Shown here in pieces: positions 28,067 through 38,529 of a DNA stretch of 64,000 bases. The translations under genes were made by a program, and so were the position numbers. Numbering within the stretch: the first letter of the stretch is position 1; every line of letters starts with the position of its first letter. The stretch is from Asticcacaulis sp. EMRT-3 (GTDB taxonomy: Bacteria > Pseudomonadota > Alphaproteobacteria > Caulobacterales > Caulobacteraceae), in assembly GCF_030027245.1 (NCBI RefSeq), contig NZ_JASERT010000001.1, positions 2,224,501 through 2,288,500 of the forward strand, written 5' to 3'. The notes beneath the pieces are model-generated. The model saw only the letters and a list, made by a program, of their open reading frames with translations. It was not told the origin of the DNA and made no database searches.

Positions 28067-30622
28067 ATGGCACGCTACAATCCTAAAGACGCCGAACCCC
28101 GACAGCTCAAACGTTGGGATGAAGCCGAGCTGTTTCTGACCAAAGTCGATCCGGTTAAGCCGAAATATTATGTGCTTGAGATGTTCCCCTATCCTTCGGG
28201 GCGCATCCATATGGGCCATGTGCGCAACTATGCGATGGGCGATCTGGTGGCCCGTTTCAAGCGCGCGCGCGGCTTCAATGTGCTGCACCCGATGGGCTGG
28301 GACGCCTTCGGTATGCCGGCGGAAAACGCCGCCATGGAGCGCAAGATCCACCCGAAGGGCTGGACCTACGATAATATTGCCAATATGCGCGGCGAGTTAA
28401 AGCGTCTGGGCCTGTCGATTGACTGGTCGCGTGAATTCGCCACCTGCGATCCGGCCTATTATGGCCAGCAGCAGAAATGGTTCATCGAACTTCTGAAAAA
28501 CGATCTTGTCTATCGCCGGGAAAGCCAGGTCAACTGGGATCCGGTCGATATGACGGTGCTGGCCAATGAGCAGGTGATCGACGGCAGGGGCTGGCGTTCG
28601 GGGGCCGTGGTCGAGAAAAAGAAGCTGACCCAGTGGTTCATGCGCATCACGCGCTTTGCCGATGACCTGCTGGAGGGTCTGTCCACGCTGGAGCGCTGGC
28701 CCGAAAAAGTCCGCACCATGCAGGCCAACTGGATCGGCAAGTCGCTCGGCCTGAAGATGCGCTTCCCGTTTGCAGGGCGAGACGGTGCGGTCGAGGTCTA
28801 TACCACGCGGCCCGACACCCTGTTTGGCGCATCCTTCATCGCCATCGCCGCCGATCATCCGCTGGCCATCGCTGAATCGGAAAAAAATCCCGAACTGGCG
28901 GCCTTTCGTAAATCGCTGGCCACGGGCGGCACCACCCAGGCCGAGATCGATACCGGTGAAAAGCTCGGCTTCGACACCGGGCTGAAGGTGGAGCACCCGT
29001 TCAAGCCCGGCGAAACCCTGCCCGTCTGGGTGGCTAATTTTGTGCTGATGGATTACGGCACGGGCGCGATTTTCGGCTGCCCGGCCCACGACCAGCGCGA
29101 CCTCGATTTCGCCCGCAAATACGGCCTGCCGGTGCGCGAAGTCGTTCTGCCGCAAGGGGCGGACGCCGACAGCTTCACCGTCGGCAAAGACGCCTATACC
29201 GGCCCCGGCCACATCTTCCGCTCCGGCTTTCTCGACGGACTCGACATCGAGGCCGCCAAGCAGGCGGCGATCGACAAGATCGAAGCCATGCAGCTTGGCG
29301 AAGGGGCCACTGTGTTTCGCCTGCGTGACTGGGGCGTGTCGCGCCAGCGCTACTGGGGCTGCCCGATCCCGATCATCCACTGCGAAGCCTGCGGCGTCGT
29401 GCCTGTGCCCGACGACCAGTTGCCGGTGGTGCTGCCCGAAGATGTCACCTTCGATGTGCCCGGCAACCCGCTGGAACGTCACCCGACCTGGAAACACGTC
29501 AAATGCCCGCATTGCGCAGGTGACGCGCGGCGCGAAACCGACACGCTCGATACCTTTGTCGATTCCTCGTGGTATTTCGCCCGCTTCACCGATCCGAAAT
29601 CACCGACCCCGATCAATAAGCAGGCTGCCGATTACTGGCTGCCGGTCGATCAGTATATTGGCGGCATCGAACACGCTGTTTTGCACCTGCTCTATGCCCG
29701 CTTTATCACCCGCGCCCTGAACCATTGCGGTTATCTCGACGTGAAGGAGCCGTTCGCGGGCCTGTTCACGCAAGGTATGCTGACGCACGAAACCTATAAG
29801 GACGCCGCCGGTCAGTGGGTTGAGCCCGCCGATGTCGATGTGATCAGCGAAGACGGCGCACGCGTGGCCAAACGCCTGTCGAGCGGCGAAATTCTGACGA
29901 TTGGCGACATTGAAAAAATGTCGAAGTCGAAGAAGAACACTGTCGCGCCCGAAGATATTTTCAACACCTATGGCGTGGATTCGGCACGTCTTTTTGTTTT
30001 GTCCGATTCGCCTCCCGAACGCGATGTGCAGTGGTCCACCTCCGGCGTCGAGGGTTCGTGGCGCTTCACGCACCGCGTCTGGGATCAGTTCGACGGCCTG
30101 CCTGATGAAGATGTTCCGTGTACGGACGAAGCCGCCGCGCTGGAGCTGCGCAAGGCTGCCCATAAGGCCGTCAGCTTCGTCACCGATGGTTTTGAAGGCT
30201 TCCGTTTCAACGCCGCCATCGCCAAACTCTATGAGCTGGTGACGATCATCCGTAATGTCGAAATCGCCGTGGTCGGCTCTGCCGCGCGCCGCGAAGCGCT
30301 GGAGCTGCTGGTCGGTCTGATCGCGCCGGTCACACCGCATCTGGCCGAAGAATGCTGGACGCGCCTGGGCAAGCCGGGCCTGATCGCCGACGCGCCCTGG
30401 CCGAAATTCGATCCGGCCCTCGCCCAGGATGACGCCTATGTCATGCCGGTTCAGGTCAATGGCAAGCGGCGCGGCGAAATCCTGATCCCGGTCGGGGCTT
30501 CCGAAAGCGAAATTCGTGAAACCGCGCTTGCGGACGAAGGCGTTAAGCGTCATCTTGACGGCGTTTCGATCCGCAAGATCATTATCGTGCCGAACCGGAT
30601 CCTCAATTTCGTGGTGGGATAG
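28067..30622 (+). CDS. leuS: Leucyl-tRNA synthetase
   Basis: Class I aminoacyl-tRNA synthetase, 851 residues. The HIGH motif is HMGH in [15 protein letters not shown] near residue 47, and KMSKS is in [10 protein letters not shown] near residue 616. An editing domain lies between ([16 protein letters not shown], the conserved Thr-rich site). Zinc-binding cysteines CEACGVVP and CPHCAG are also seen. Followed one nucleotide later by lptE. Confidence 0.98.
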   Translation: MARYNPKDAEPRQLKRWDEAELFLTKVDPVKPKYYVLEMFPYPSGRIHMGHVRNYAMGDLVARFKRARGFNVLHPMGWDAFGMPAENAAMERKIHPKGWTYDNIANMRGELKRLGLSIDWSREFATCDPAYYGQQQKWFIELLKNDLVYRRESQVNWDPVDMTVLANEQVIDGRGWRSGAVVEKKKLTQWFMRITRFADDLLEGLSTLERWPEKVRTMQANWIGKSLGLKMRFPFAGRDGAVEVYTTRPDTLFGASFIAIAADHPLAIAESEKNPELAAFRKSLATGGTTQAEIDTGEKLGFDTGLKVEHPFKPGETLPVWVANFVLMDYGTGAIFGCPAHDQRDLDFARKYGLPVREVVLPQGADADSFTVGKDAYTGPGHIFRSGFLDGLDIEAAKQAAIDKIEAMQLGEGATVFRLRDWGVSRQRYWGCPIPIIHCEACGVVPVPDDQLPVVLPEDVTFDVPGNPLERHPTWKHVKCPHCAGDARRETDTLDTFVDSSWYFARFTDPKSPTPINKQAADYWLPVDQYIGGIEHAVLHLLYARFITRALNHCGYLDVKEPFAGLFTQGMLTHETYKDAAGQWVEPADVDVISEDGARVAKRLSSGEILTIGDIEKMSKSKKNTVAPEDIFNTYGVDSARLFVLSDSPPERDVQWSTSGVEGSWRFTHRVWDQFDGLPDEDVPCTDEAAALELRKAAHKAVSFVTDGFEGFRFNAAIAKLYELVTIIRNVEIAVVGSAARREALELLVGLIAPVTPHLAEECWTRLGKPGLIADAPWPKFDPALAQDDAYVMPVQVNGKRRGEILIPVGASESEIRETALADEGVKRHLDGVSIRKIIIVPNRILNFVVG

Positions 30623-30623
30623 A

Positions 30624-31202
30624 ATGCGCAGACTGTCACGATTGTCCGGCCTTGCTGCCGCCCTGACCCTGGCCGTGGCTCTGCCTTTGTCGGGTTGCGG
30701 ATTCGTGCCGCTCTATGCCCAGAAGGGCGTCACATCGGGCCTGTCGGAGATCGATCTCGTGGTGCCACAGACGCGCACCGGCTATTTCCTCGAACAGAGC
30801 CTGCGCAACCAGTTGGCCAATGACGCCGCGACTCCTAAGCTGTACACGCTGAAAATCGCGCTCAAGGAAAACCATTATGGCATCGGCTATCAGGTCGATG
30901 ACACCTCGACGCGCTCGGAAATTACGGCATCGGTCAGCTATGTGCTGATCGACAAGGCCAGCGGCAAGACCCTCTATCAGGACGGTTTCAGTGACACGGT
31001 CACCTATGACACCACCCGTTCGCCCTTCACCGGCGTGGTGTCGCAGCAGGATGGTCAGAAGCGTATAGCCACCGATATTTCGCAGAAGATCCAGACGGCG
31101 CTGGCCCTCTATTTTCATGGCGATGCGCCCGCGCCGAATGTTGTGAACAGCTTGCCCGGCGATGGCGACTCGACTTCTGAAACGGCCAAGCCTGCGTCAT
31201 GA
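30624..31202 (+). CDS. lptE: LPS-assembly lipoprotein LptE
   Basis: Outer-membrane lipoprotein that plugs LptD during lipopolysaccharide insertion. The signal MRRLSRLSGLAAALTLAVAL ends in LSGCGFVPLYA, the typical LptE lipobox and N-terminus. 192 residues. ATG 30624 lies one nucleotide past the leuS stop; the open frame continues further upstream as a shadow of leuS. Overlaps holA by four nucleotides, so the three genes are translationally coupled. Confidence 0.92.
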   Translation: MRRLSRLSGLAAALTLAVALPLSGCGFVPLYAQKGVTSGLSEIDLVVPQTRTGYFLEQSLRNQLANDAATPKLYTLKIALKENHYGIGYQVDDTSTRSEITASVSYVLIDKASGKTLYQDGFSDTVTYDTTRSPFTGVVSQQDGQKRIATDISQKIQTALALYFHGDAPAPNVVNSLPGDGDSTSETAKPAS

Positions 31203-32251
31203 AGCTCGCCAAACGGGCCGAGATCGACGCTTTTTTCGCCAAGCCCTCGCCTGCCATTCTGGGTGCTCTGATCTATGGCAAGGATCGCAGTCAGGTGATC
31301 GAACGCGCCACGGGACTGGCCCGGCAGATCGTCAGCGACATCAATGATCCGTTCAATGTGTCGGTGCTGACCGATACCGACATCGACAACGATCCCGCCC
31401 GTCTCGAAGGCGAATTGCAGGCCCTGTCAATGATGGGCGGGCGGCGTCTGGTGCGTCTGAAATTCTTTTCCGAAAAAGCGGCGCTCGACAAGGCGGTGGC
31501 CGCCACCCTGAAAGCCCATGCCGCCGGTGATTTCAACCGCGAGGCCTTTATCGTCATCGAGGCCGGGGGTCTGGGGGCCGATTCTGCCCTGCGCCGTCTG
31601 GCCGACAGCGATAAGAGCCTCGTCAGCATCGCCTGTTATGAGGATGAAACCGGCGATGTGGTGCGCATGGCGCGCGAAACCCTGTCGGCCAATGGCGTAG
31701 CCCTATCAACCGCCGCGATGGATATTTTCGTGCAGCGCCTGCCCAAGGAGCGCGGCATTGCCCGTCAGGAAATCGAACGCCTGATCCTGTTTATCGGCCC
31801 CGGTTCGCACAAGACCTTGAGCGAAGTCGAATTGCAGGATTTTCTCGGCGTCGAGCCCGAAGCCTCTTTGTTCAAGGCGGCGGCTGATGCGTTCGGCGGC
31901 CGCATGAAGGCGACCCAGGCCGGCTTGCGCCGCGCCTTTGCCGAGGGCGAAAGCGGCGCCGATGCCCTGCGCGCCTTAAGCCAGCATTATAACAAGCTGA
32001 AGCTGCTCAAAAGCCTGCTCGAAAAGGGCGCGGGCACCAAGGAGGCAACACGCGCCGCCGGGGTTTTCTGGAAGGACGAAAACGACATGCTGCGTCAGGC
32101 CCAGGCCTGGAGCTTTCCTCCGCTTGACGCCCTGGCCGCCGACCTCATTCAGGCCGACAAGGCGTGCAAATCGACCGGCATGCCCGATCTGCTGATTTCA
32201 GAGCGCCTCTATCTGCAAGTGGCGGGCAAGGCGGCGCGCGCCGGATTGTAA
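31199..32251 (+). CDS. holA: DNA polymerase III subunit delta
   Basis: Clamp-loader subunit that opens the beta clamp, 350 residues. Typical start KLAKRAEIDAFFAKPSPAIL and later LIYGKDRSQVIER, the beta-contacting N-terminal domain; MMGGRRLVRLKFF and LPKERGIARQEIERLILF follow. ATGA overlap with lptE. The next core gene, parB, lies about 12 kb away beyond the carbohydrate locus. Confidence 0.95.
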   Translation: MKLAKRAEIDAFFAKPSPAILGALIYGKDRSQVIERATGLARQIVSDINDPFNVSVLTDTDIDNDPARLEGELQALSMMGGRRLVRLKFFSEKAALDKAVAATLKAHAAGDFNREAFIVIEAGGLGADSALRRLADSDKSLVSIACYEDETGDVVRMARETLSANGVALSTAAMDIFVQRLPKERGIARQEIERLILFIGPGSHKTLSEVELQDFLGVEPEASLFKAAADAFGGRMKATQAGLRRAFAEGESGADALRALSQHYNKLKLLKSLLEKGAGTKEATRAAGVFWKDENDMLRQAQAWSFPPLDALAADLIQADKACKSTGMPDLLISERLYLQVAGKAARAGL

Positions 32252-32444
32252 ACGTCCGCGCTTTTGCTTTCTGCGGATGCGTCCTCCAGACACAGCAAGA
32301 CAATTGCCGGTTCCGGCAGAGTGTGTTATCGCTCCGGTAATACTCAGACATATAAACATGGCAGGGACGTAATTTCAGGACGCCATCACCGCCATGCTGA
32401 TGAGGCGCGCCCTGAACACAAATATAAACATGCGAGGAAACACC

Positions 32445-34013
32445 ATGAAATATGCCATGACCGCCAGTCTTTTCGCACTGGCCGCGGCCTTCGTCCTGCC
32501 GGTCATGGCGACCGCAGCGCCAGCAATCCAGCTCACGGTCGATGGCGATAAGCCCGGCGCCACCATCGACCGCCACATCTTCGGCCAGTTCGCCGAACAA
32601 CTGGGTCATGGCATCTATAATGGCATCTGGGTCGGCAAGGATTCCTCCATCCCCAATACGCGCGGCATCCGCAATGACGTGGTGGCGGCGCTGAAAGCCA
32701 TCAAGGTGCCCGATGTGCGCTGGCCGGGCGGCTGCTATGCCGACAGCTATCACTGGCGCGACGGCGTGGGGCCTGAACGCACCACGCGCGTCAATACGGC
32801 CTGGGGCAATGTGGTCGATTCCAACGCTTTCGGCACCGATGAATATATGGACTTCATCCACCAGATCGGCTCCGAAGCCTATGTGTCGCTCAATGTCGGT
32901 TCCGGCACGGTGGGCGAGGCGCAGGACTGGATGGAATATATGACCGCCGACCAGCCAACCACCTTGGCGAAAATGCGCGCCGCCAATGGCCACCCCGCGC
33001 CGTACCGCGTGGCCATGATGGGGATCGGCAACGAAAGCTGGGACTGCGGCGGCCTGATGACGCCCGATGAATATACGGCTGAGTTACGCAAATATGCCCG
33101 TTTCGTCGGCAGCTATAACAGCAAGGAACCGACGCTGAAAATCGCTGTCGGCCCCGGCACGGACGACACCACCTGGACCGAGGCGGTGATGAAAACATGG
33201 AAGGAACGGCGCGGCTGGTCGTTCGATTTCCAGGGCCTGTCGCTGCATTCCTATACGGTCTATGACGGCTGGCCGCCGCATATGCCCTCCACCGGTTTCG
33301 ATGAAGACGCCTATGCCCATGTGCTGAAGGAAACCCTGAAAATGGGGCCGCTGATCGACAAGCAGGCCGCCGTCATGGACAAGTATGATCCTGACAAGAA
33401 GGTGGCGCTGGTGGTCGATGAGTGGGGGGCGTGGCTGGCCCCGACGCCGGGCTCAAACCCCGCCTTCCTGATGCAGCAGAACAGCCAGCGCGATGCTGTG
33501 CTGGCTGCGCTCAATATCAATATTTTCGCCCGCCACGCCGACCGCGTGCGCATGGCCAATATCGCCCAGATGATCAATGTGTTGCAGGCCATGATCCTGA
33601 CCGATGGCCCGAAAATGGTGCTGACGCCGACCTATCATGTCTTCAAAATGTACGTGCCGTTCCAGGACGCCACCTTCATCCCGGTCACCTATGATGCAGG
33701 CGCTTACGTGCATGGCGACACCACCCTGCCGCGCCTCGACGCCATCGCCGCCCGTGATAAGAACGGCACGATCTGGCTGTCCCTGACCAATCTCGATCCC
33801 GACCAGCCGCTGGAGGTCGATGCCGCCGCGCTCGGCTTCAAGGCCAGCTCGGCCAGCGGCCAGACTCTGAGCGCGCCTGCGGTGGACAGCGTCAATGATT
33901 TTGACCACCCCGACACGGTGACGCCGAAAGCCATCCGCGGCAAGTTGAAGGACGGCGCCATCATGCTGACCCTGCCGCCCGCCTCGGTGACCGTGGTGTC
34001 GCTACAGCCGTAA
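32445..34013 (+). CDS. GH51 alpha-L-arabinofuranosidase (exported)
   Basis: Retaining arabinofuranosidase, about 522 residues, with a Sec signal MKYAMTASLFALAAAFVLPV ending in ATAAP. The start of the catalytic domain IDRHIFGQFAEQLGHGIYNG is classic GH51. The acid/base Glu is in GIGNESWDCGG and the nucleophile Glu in VVDEWGAW. The C-terminal beta-sandwich ends in PPASVTVVSLQP. GAGGAAA before ATG 32445 is a good ribosome binding site. It would remove terminal L-arabinofuranose from arabinan or arabinoxylan. Co-directional with the GH27 gene, 36 nt downstream. Confidence 0.92.
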   Translation: MKYAMTASLFALAAAFVLPVMATAAPAIQLTVDGDKPGATIDRHIFGQFAEQLGHGIYNGIWVGKDSSIPNTRGIRNDVVAALKAIKVPDVRWPGGCYADSYHWRDGVGPERTTRVNTAWGNVVDSNAFGTDEYMDFIHQIGSEAYVSLNVGSGTVGEAQDWMEYMTADQPTTLAKMRAANGHPAPYRVAMMGIGNESWDCGGLMTPDEYTAELRKYARFVGSYNSKEPTLKIAVGPGTDDTTWTEAVMKTWKERRGWSFDFQGLSLHSYTVYDGWPPHMPSTGFDEDAYAHVLKETLKMGPLIDKQAAVMDKYDPDKKVALVVDEWGAWLAPTPGSNPAFLMQQNSQRDAVLAALNINIFARHADRVRMANIAQMINVLQAMILTDGPKMVLTPTYHVFKMYVPFQDATFIPVTYDAGAYVHGDTTLPRLDAIAARDKNGTIWLSLTNLDPDQPLEVDAAALGFKASSASGQTLSAPAVDSVNDFDHPDTVTPKAIRGKLKDGAIMLTLPPASVTVVSLQP

Positions 34014-34049
34014 CCGGCCCCGCGGATCGCATCTGACAAGGAACGAAAA

Positions 34050-35267
34050 ATGAAGATTTTACGCGGTTTGGCGCTGTTTCTGGTGGTCGGTCTGCCACTG
34101 ACGGGCTGGTCGGGTACGGCCCTGGCCCAGCACACAACTGAATATGCGCAGCTTCTGCCCAAGCCCGAAGTGGCCATGACGCCACCGATGGGCTGGAATT
34201 CATGGAACCATTTCCAGTGCAATATCGATGAGGCCAAGATCAGGGGTGCAGCCGATGCGATGGCGGCGTCGGGCATGAAAGACGCTGGCTATCAATATGT
34301 CATCATCGATGATTGCTGGCAGGTGGGGCGTGATGCGCAGGGCAATATCGTCGCCGATCCGGTCAAGTTTCCGTCCGGCATCAAGGCTTTGGCCGATTAT
34401 ATTCACAGCAAGGGCCTGAAGTTCGGCATCTATTCCGATGCGGGCACCAAGACCTGTGGCGGACGGCCCGGTTCGCGCGGCCATGAGTTTCAGGATGCGA
34501 AGCAATATGCCGCCTGGGGGGTCGATTACCTGAAATATGACTGGTGCTATACGGGCAGCGACGACGCCCGGGCCAATTACGCCATCATGGCCACGGCTTT
34601 ACGCGAATCAGGCCGCGACATCGTGTTTTCCATCTGTGAATGGGGCACGCATAAGCCCTGGGAATGGGCGGCGGCGGATGGCCATCTGTGGCGCACCACC
34701 GGCGATATTACCGACGCCTTTTATCGTGGCCATCATAAGGGCTGGGATAATGGCGTGCTCGATATTCTCGATGAGCAGGTCGGCCTTGAAAAATACGCCG
34801 GGCCCAATCACTGGAACGACCCGGACATGCTCGAAGTCGGCAATGGCGGCATGACCGATAATGAATACCGCGCCCATTTCAGCCTGTGGGCCATGCTGGC
34901 CGCGCCTTTGATCGCCGGCAATGATCTGTCAAACATGAGCGAGGCCACCAAAACCATCCTGCTCAACAAGGACGTGATCGCCGTCGATCAAGATACACTC
35001 GGCCGCGAAGGCCATCGCGTCTCGAAGGACGGCGATTTCGAGGTCTGGGCGCGTCCTCTCAGCAATGGCGACACGGCGGTCATCCTGCTCAATCGCTCAG
35101 CCGCCATGCACCGCATGACCGCCGACTGGAAGGCGCTGGGCTTAACCAACAAGGCTGACGTGAAGGATCTGTGGTCGAAGGCGGTCAAAAAGAACGTCCA
35201 GACCGGCTATACAGCGGATGTACCCTCGCACGCCGTGGTGATGATCCGCGTCACGCCGAGGCCATAA
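34050..35267 (+). CDS. GH27 alpha-galactosidase (or beta-L-arabinopyranosidase)
   Basis: Exported retaining glycosidase of 405 residues, Sec signal ending in TALAQ. The GH27 signature PPMGWNSWNHFQCNIDE is at about residue 45. Nucleophile Asp in YLKYDWCY, acid/base Asp in LWRTTGDI, and the substrate-binding pair in YVIIDDCWQ. The intact DD pair favours alpha-galactosidase, but GH27 also contains beta-L-arabinopyranosidases and the arabinose context keeps that open. Closed by a strong terminator. Confidence 0.9.
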   Translation: MKILRGLALFLVVGLPLTGWSGTALAQHTTEYAQLLPKPEVAMTPPMGWNSWNHFQCNIDEAKIRGAADAMAASGMKDAGYQYVIIDDCWQVGRDAQGNIVADPVKFPSGIKALADYIHSKGLKFGIYSDAGTKTCGGRPGSRGHEFQDAKQYAAWGVDYLKYDWCYTGSDDARANYAIMATALRESGRDIVFSICEWGTHKPWEWAAADGHLWRTTGDITDAFYRGHHKGWDNGVLDILDEQVGLEKYAGPNHWNDPDMLEVGNGGMTDNEYRAHFSLWAMLAAPLIAGNDLSNMSEATKTILLNKDVIAVDQDTLGREGHRVSKDGDFEVWARPLSNGDTAVILLNRSAAMHRMTADWKALGLTNKADVKDLWSKAVKKNVQTGYTADVPSHAVVMIRVTPRP

Positions 35268-35274
35268 AAGCAAA

Positions 35275-35309
35275 AGAGAGCGCCGGTGGCAGACACCGGC
35301 ACTCTTTTT
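35275..35309. terminator. Terminator between convergent GH27 and GH127 genes
   Basis: GCCGGTG (35282-35288) pairs with CACCGGC (35294-35300), extended by AGAG/CTCT, then T5. The A-rich stretch on the other side makes it weakly bidirectional. Confidence 0.85.
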
Positions 35310-35324
35310 ATCAGGCTTTCTTTT

Positions 35325-37259
35325 TCAGGTCTTGGCCGTATTGAGATAGACGGCGAAACGGTTCCATGAGTCCGACAGGGGCGCGAAACGCACCTCTCCG
35401 CCATCGCTGGCCGCCACATAGGTGAGCGGCGCGCCCGCCACGGGCCTCGCCAGTTGATCGAGCGGCTGACCGCTTGTGAAGGCGGGGATCGCCATCGGCA
35501 GCTTGGCGACATCCGGCCCCTGAGCCTGGCTTAGTTGCGCAGATATGTCGCCACGCGGCAGTTGCGCTGCCAGCACGACCGGGCCGTAGGTCAGAGCCTG
35601 CAAGGCGGGCCGGTCTTCGAAGCCATCGGCACCCAGCTTCATCGGCAGGCGCAGTTCGATGTGGTCGCCCTTTTGCCAGACGCGCGACAGACGGGTATAG
35701 CCGCCCGGATCGGCCACCGCATCCACCGCCTGTCCGTTGAGGCGCAAACCGGCCTGGCCGTCCACCCAGGCCGGAATACGGATATGCAGCGGCCAGGCCT
35801 TGCCATTGCTGGCCTCGACAGTCAGGGTAACGGTATCGGCGCGCGGGAAATCCGTGACCTGGCTGAGGCGCACCCCCTGTTCGCGCCAGTCGAGCGTCGA
35901 GGGCATGAACAGATTGACCCAGACGCCGTCATGATCGTGCAGATAGATCATGTCTTCCAGCTTGGAAAACTCTTCAATGCCCGTGCCGGTGCAGCACCAG
36001 TAGGTGTCTGTGTCGGTACACAGCGTCTTCCAGGCACCCGGCGCCATCGACAGGAAATAGGTGGTGTTGCCGGTCTGCGGATCGATCGTGCCAAGGCGGT
36101 GATTGAGCAGGTTGCGCTCATAATAGTCCATATAACGCGCCTGAGGTGCCTGCATGAACAGGGCGCGCGTCAGTTTGAGCATATTGTAGCAACAGCAGCA
36201 TTCCTGATGATTGGGGCTTTCGGCCCATTCGGCGGCAAGCTGGCCCGGCGGCTTGAGCCAGTGTTCCTTATTGCTGGAGCCACCGGTGACATAGCTGCGC
36301 GACTGGGTAACCGTGTCCCAGAAGAAGCCGGAAATACCGTTGTAATAGGCATCGCCGGTGATGTCGTAACGCCGCGCCGCGCCGATCACCTGAGGGATGT
36401 GGGTATTGACGTGCAGGCCGGTCAGTTCATCGACGCGCGCTGCCAGAGGCACGAACAGCCGATCCTTGCTGAAACGGTCGCCAACCGCGATCCAGCGCCG
36501 GTCACCACTCAGCCGGGCGAGATTATAGAGCGCCTCGTTCATGCCGCCGAACTCATCGTTCATAATGTCCTGCATGTGGGCGCGCGTCTTGTCCTTCGTC
36601 CAGTTATCGACCCATTCGCCCATGCCGGTGGCGACGGTAAGCGCCTGAGCGTTCTGCGCGTGTTCGTGCATATCGAGCAGCCCGGCCAGAATCTTGTGAT
36701 AGGTATAGAAGGGTGCCCATACCGGCTGGCGCGCATCGAGCCGGACGAACAGTTCTTGCGGAAAAGCGCTGAGATAGCCGCCCTGATTGAGCGCTGTCTG
36801 GCAGGCGGCCAGGGCGGCCACCAAGGCGTCGCCGCGCGTCTTCAGATCGGCATCGCGGCGATGGCCATAGGCCAGCGCGCAGGCCGACAGATAGTGGCCG
36901 GTGAAGTGGCCGCGCAGCTCGCAGGACGGGTCTTCCCAGCCGCCGAGCGGTTGCGCCTTTGTTGGCAGGCCGGCATTGAGCCGGAAGGTGTGCAGCAGAC
37001 GCTCAGGATCCTGACGCAGCATGAAGGCGCGGTTGGCCTTTTGCGCGTCCAGAAACGGGCCGCTATTCAGACGAACCTGTCCGCCGCCAAATGGTGCGAG
37101 GCGCGGCCCACCAGCCGAATCGCCGATCGGCAGGGCGCGCGCACCTGTAGCGCCCAGTGCGTACAGGGCCAGTGGCGCGGCCATGAAGCTCCGGGTGAGG
37201 GTGCGGCGTGTCAGTCCGCGTTGAGGGCCGTAGGGCTTGCCATGTTTTTCAGGTGTCAT
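35325..37259 (-). CDS. GH127 beta-L-arabinofuranosidase
   Basis: Glycoside hydrolase family 127 (DUF1680), about 644 residues. The N-terminus has a twin-arginine-type signal (LTRRTLTRSFMAAPLALYAL then GATGARA). The zinc-site and catalytic cysteine residues known in HypBA1 are recognisable: Glu and Cys in NHQECCCCYNML and the Cys pair in TYWCCTGTGIEEFSKLEDM, with the catalytic Cys in the second. It would act on beta-linked L-arabinofuranose such as in hydroxyproline-rich plant glycoproteins. ATG 37259 is chosen; upstream frame runs into the repeat. Confidence 0.9.
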   Translation of the reverse strand: MTPEKHGKPYGPQRGLTRRTLTRSFMAAPLALYALGATGARALPIGDSAGGPRLAPFGGGQVRLNSGPFLDAQKANRAFMLRQDPERLLHTFRLNAGLPTKAQPLGGWEDPSCELRGHFTGHYLSACALAYGHRRDADLKTRGDALVAALAACQTALNQGGYLSAFPQELFVRLDARQPVWAPFYTYHKILAGLLDMHEHAQNAQALTVATGMGEWVDNWTKDKTRAHMQDIMNDEFGGMNEALYNLARLSGDRRWIAVGDRFSKDRLFVPLAARVDELTGLHVNTHIPQVIGAARRYDITGDAYYNGISGFFWDTVTQSRSYVTGGSSNKEHWLKPPGQLAAEWAESPNHQECCCCYNMLKLTRALFMQAPQARYMDYYERNLLNHRLGTIDPQTGNTTYFLSMAPGAWKTLCTDTDTYWCCTGTGIEEFSKLEDMIYLHDHDGVWVNLFMPSTLDWREQGVRLSQVTDFPRADTVTLTVEASNGKAWPLHIRIPAWVDGQAGLRLNGQAVDAVADPGGYTRLSRVWQKGDHIELRLPMKLGADGFEDRPALQALTYGPVVLAAQLPRGDISAQLSQAQGPDVAKLPMAIPAFTSGQPLDQLARPVAGAPLTYVAASDGGEVRFAPLSDSWNRFAVYLNTAKT

Positions 37260-37269
37260 TCTGGCCTCG

Positions 37270-37386
37270 CTAGAGCGGTTTGCATTCTGATTGAATCGGT
37301 CAACGGAATGCAACCCGCTCTCCATTTTACGTTTTTCCGCATCTCGCATTCAATTTGTAAGTCAAATTAAACACTCGTTGCTCTAG
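37270..37386. repeat. CTAG-bounded repeat, copy 2
   Basis: 117-bp counterpart of 10058-10173, same orientation, bounded by CTAGAGC and GCTCTAG. The identical block ATCTCGCATTCAATTTGTAA (first part of a 35-nt near-identical stretch) is shared. It lies between the esterase stop codon (37433) and the GH127 start, 11 nt before the latter, so it is in the presumed polycistronic mRNA. Confidence 0.9.
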
Positions 37387-37432
37387 CTGAATCGCTGGGC
37401 GGCGGGCAGGCTTTCCGCCCGCAGCCTGATGC

Positions 37433-38506
37433 CTATTGCGCGTCGTCGAACTTCAGGTGCTGGCTGAAGAAGGGTAATACATGGTTCTGGAAGCGGTCGG
37501 CCACGGCGCTGGTATGGGTGCCGCTATACAGTTCGAAACTGTTGGCGATGCCATAGCTGTCCAGCACCTCATGCAGCTTCTTCGTATCGACATTGAGCCC
37601 GTCCTGATCGCCGACATCCATCGCGATGGCGTTATATTGCCTCAGGTTCGAGATATACTGGTCGATCATGGCCAGAGGTGCATTGGCCGCCCATTTGGCC
37701 AGAATGTCGGGCTGCGCCACGCCATCCCTGGTAGGCAGATCAAGATAGAGGGGCGGTTTTTTCGGATCGGGCGACCAGGCCGCCGCCGTCGCCAGTGTGG
37801 CGCGCGCGAACCAGTCGGCCTTGACGGCCTCGTCTTTCGTCGTGATCGCTTCCAGCTTTTTGGCCATCTCGGCGTCCGGGGCGGCGCGCGCCGACAGGCA
37901 GCACGGGCTCATAATATAGAGGGCACCAAAGACATCGGGATATTTCATGCCGATGCGTGTCGTGCCGTACCCGCCCATCGAATGCCCGGCCAGACCGCGG
38001 CTGTTGCGATTGGGGATGGTGCGGTAATGGGCGTCGATATAGGCGACCAGATCATGGGCGATGAAGCCCTCGAAATTGCCGACCGTCGGTGAGTTGGAAT
38101 ACATTGAGCCATTATGCAGGGTGCGCCCGTCGGGCAGGACGATGATCATGCCCTTCGTGCCCGTGGCGAAGGCCCCTTCGATGGTTTGCGGCGTGTGGAT
38201 TTCATGCGTCCACATCTCATTGTCGATTGAATAGCCGTGCAGGGCATAGACGACCGGATAGTGCTTGTTCGGGTTCTTGTTATAGTCGGGCGGCAGATAG
38301 ACGATCACCTTGCGGTCGGGCGATTCGCCTTCGAGATTGCCCTCCAGCGCCTTGGAGTGGACGATGATGTTCTGCACAATGACCGGTGCCGCACCCGGCA
38401 CGACGGCAGGCACAACGGTCTGTACCTGCGCCCATGCCGGCAGAGCCGGTAAGGCGATGGCCAGCGTCGCCGCCAGCAGCCCCTTGAGAAGGAAAGATGT
38501 TTTCAT
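37433..38506 (-). CDS. CE1-type esterase (feruloyl/acetylxylan esterase-like), exported
   Basis: Alpha/beta hydrolase of 357 residues with a Sec signal (MKTSFLLKGLLAATLAIALP ending PAWAQ). Nucleophile Ser in GLAGHSMGGYGTTRIG; VVYALHGYS forms the oxyanion-hole region; probable acid Asp in AMDVGDQDGLN and His in YSGTHTSAV. Similar to the esterase D / acetylxylan and feruloyl esterase group, which would deacylate hemicellulose side chains. Middle gene of the presumed minus-strand operon GH51-esterase-GH127. Confidence 0.87.
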   Translation of the reverse strand: MKTSFLLKGLLAATLAIALPALPAWAQVQTVVPAVVPGAAPVIVQNIIVHSKALEGNLEGESPDRKVIVYLPPDYNKNPNKHYPVVYALHGYSIDNEMWTHEIHTPQTIEGAFATGTKGMIIVLPDGRTLHNGSMYSNSPTVGNFEGFIAHDLVAYIDAHYRTIPNRNSRGLAGHSMGGYGTTRIGMKYPDVFGALYIMSPCCLSARAAPDAEMAKKLEAITTKDEAVKADWFARATLATAAAWSPDPKKPPLYLDLPTRDGVAQPDILAKWAANAPLAMIDQYISNLRQYNAIAMDVGDQDGLNVDTKKLHEVLDSYGIANSFELYSGTHTSAVADRFQNHVLPFFSQHLKFDDAQ

Positions 38507-38529
38507 GACGTTTTCCCTGATGCGATGGC

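Noticed and set aside
32306..32342. Inverted repeats TGCCGG/CCGGCA and TTATCG/CGGTAA upstream of the first GH51
   Set aside because: Imperfect or short; they do not match the TAGCGCTA operators of the same locus, so I do not call an operator.
35535..37370. 611-codon open frame opposite the GH127 gene
   Set aside because: Low-complexity composition and complete overlap with a well-supported GH127 enzyme; same explanation applies to long frames opposite ftsK, leuS, argG and mnmG.
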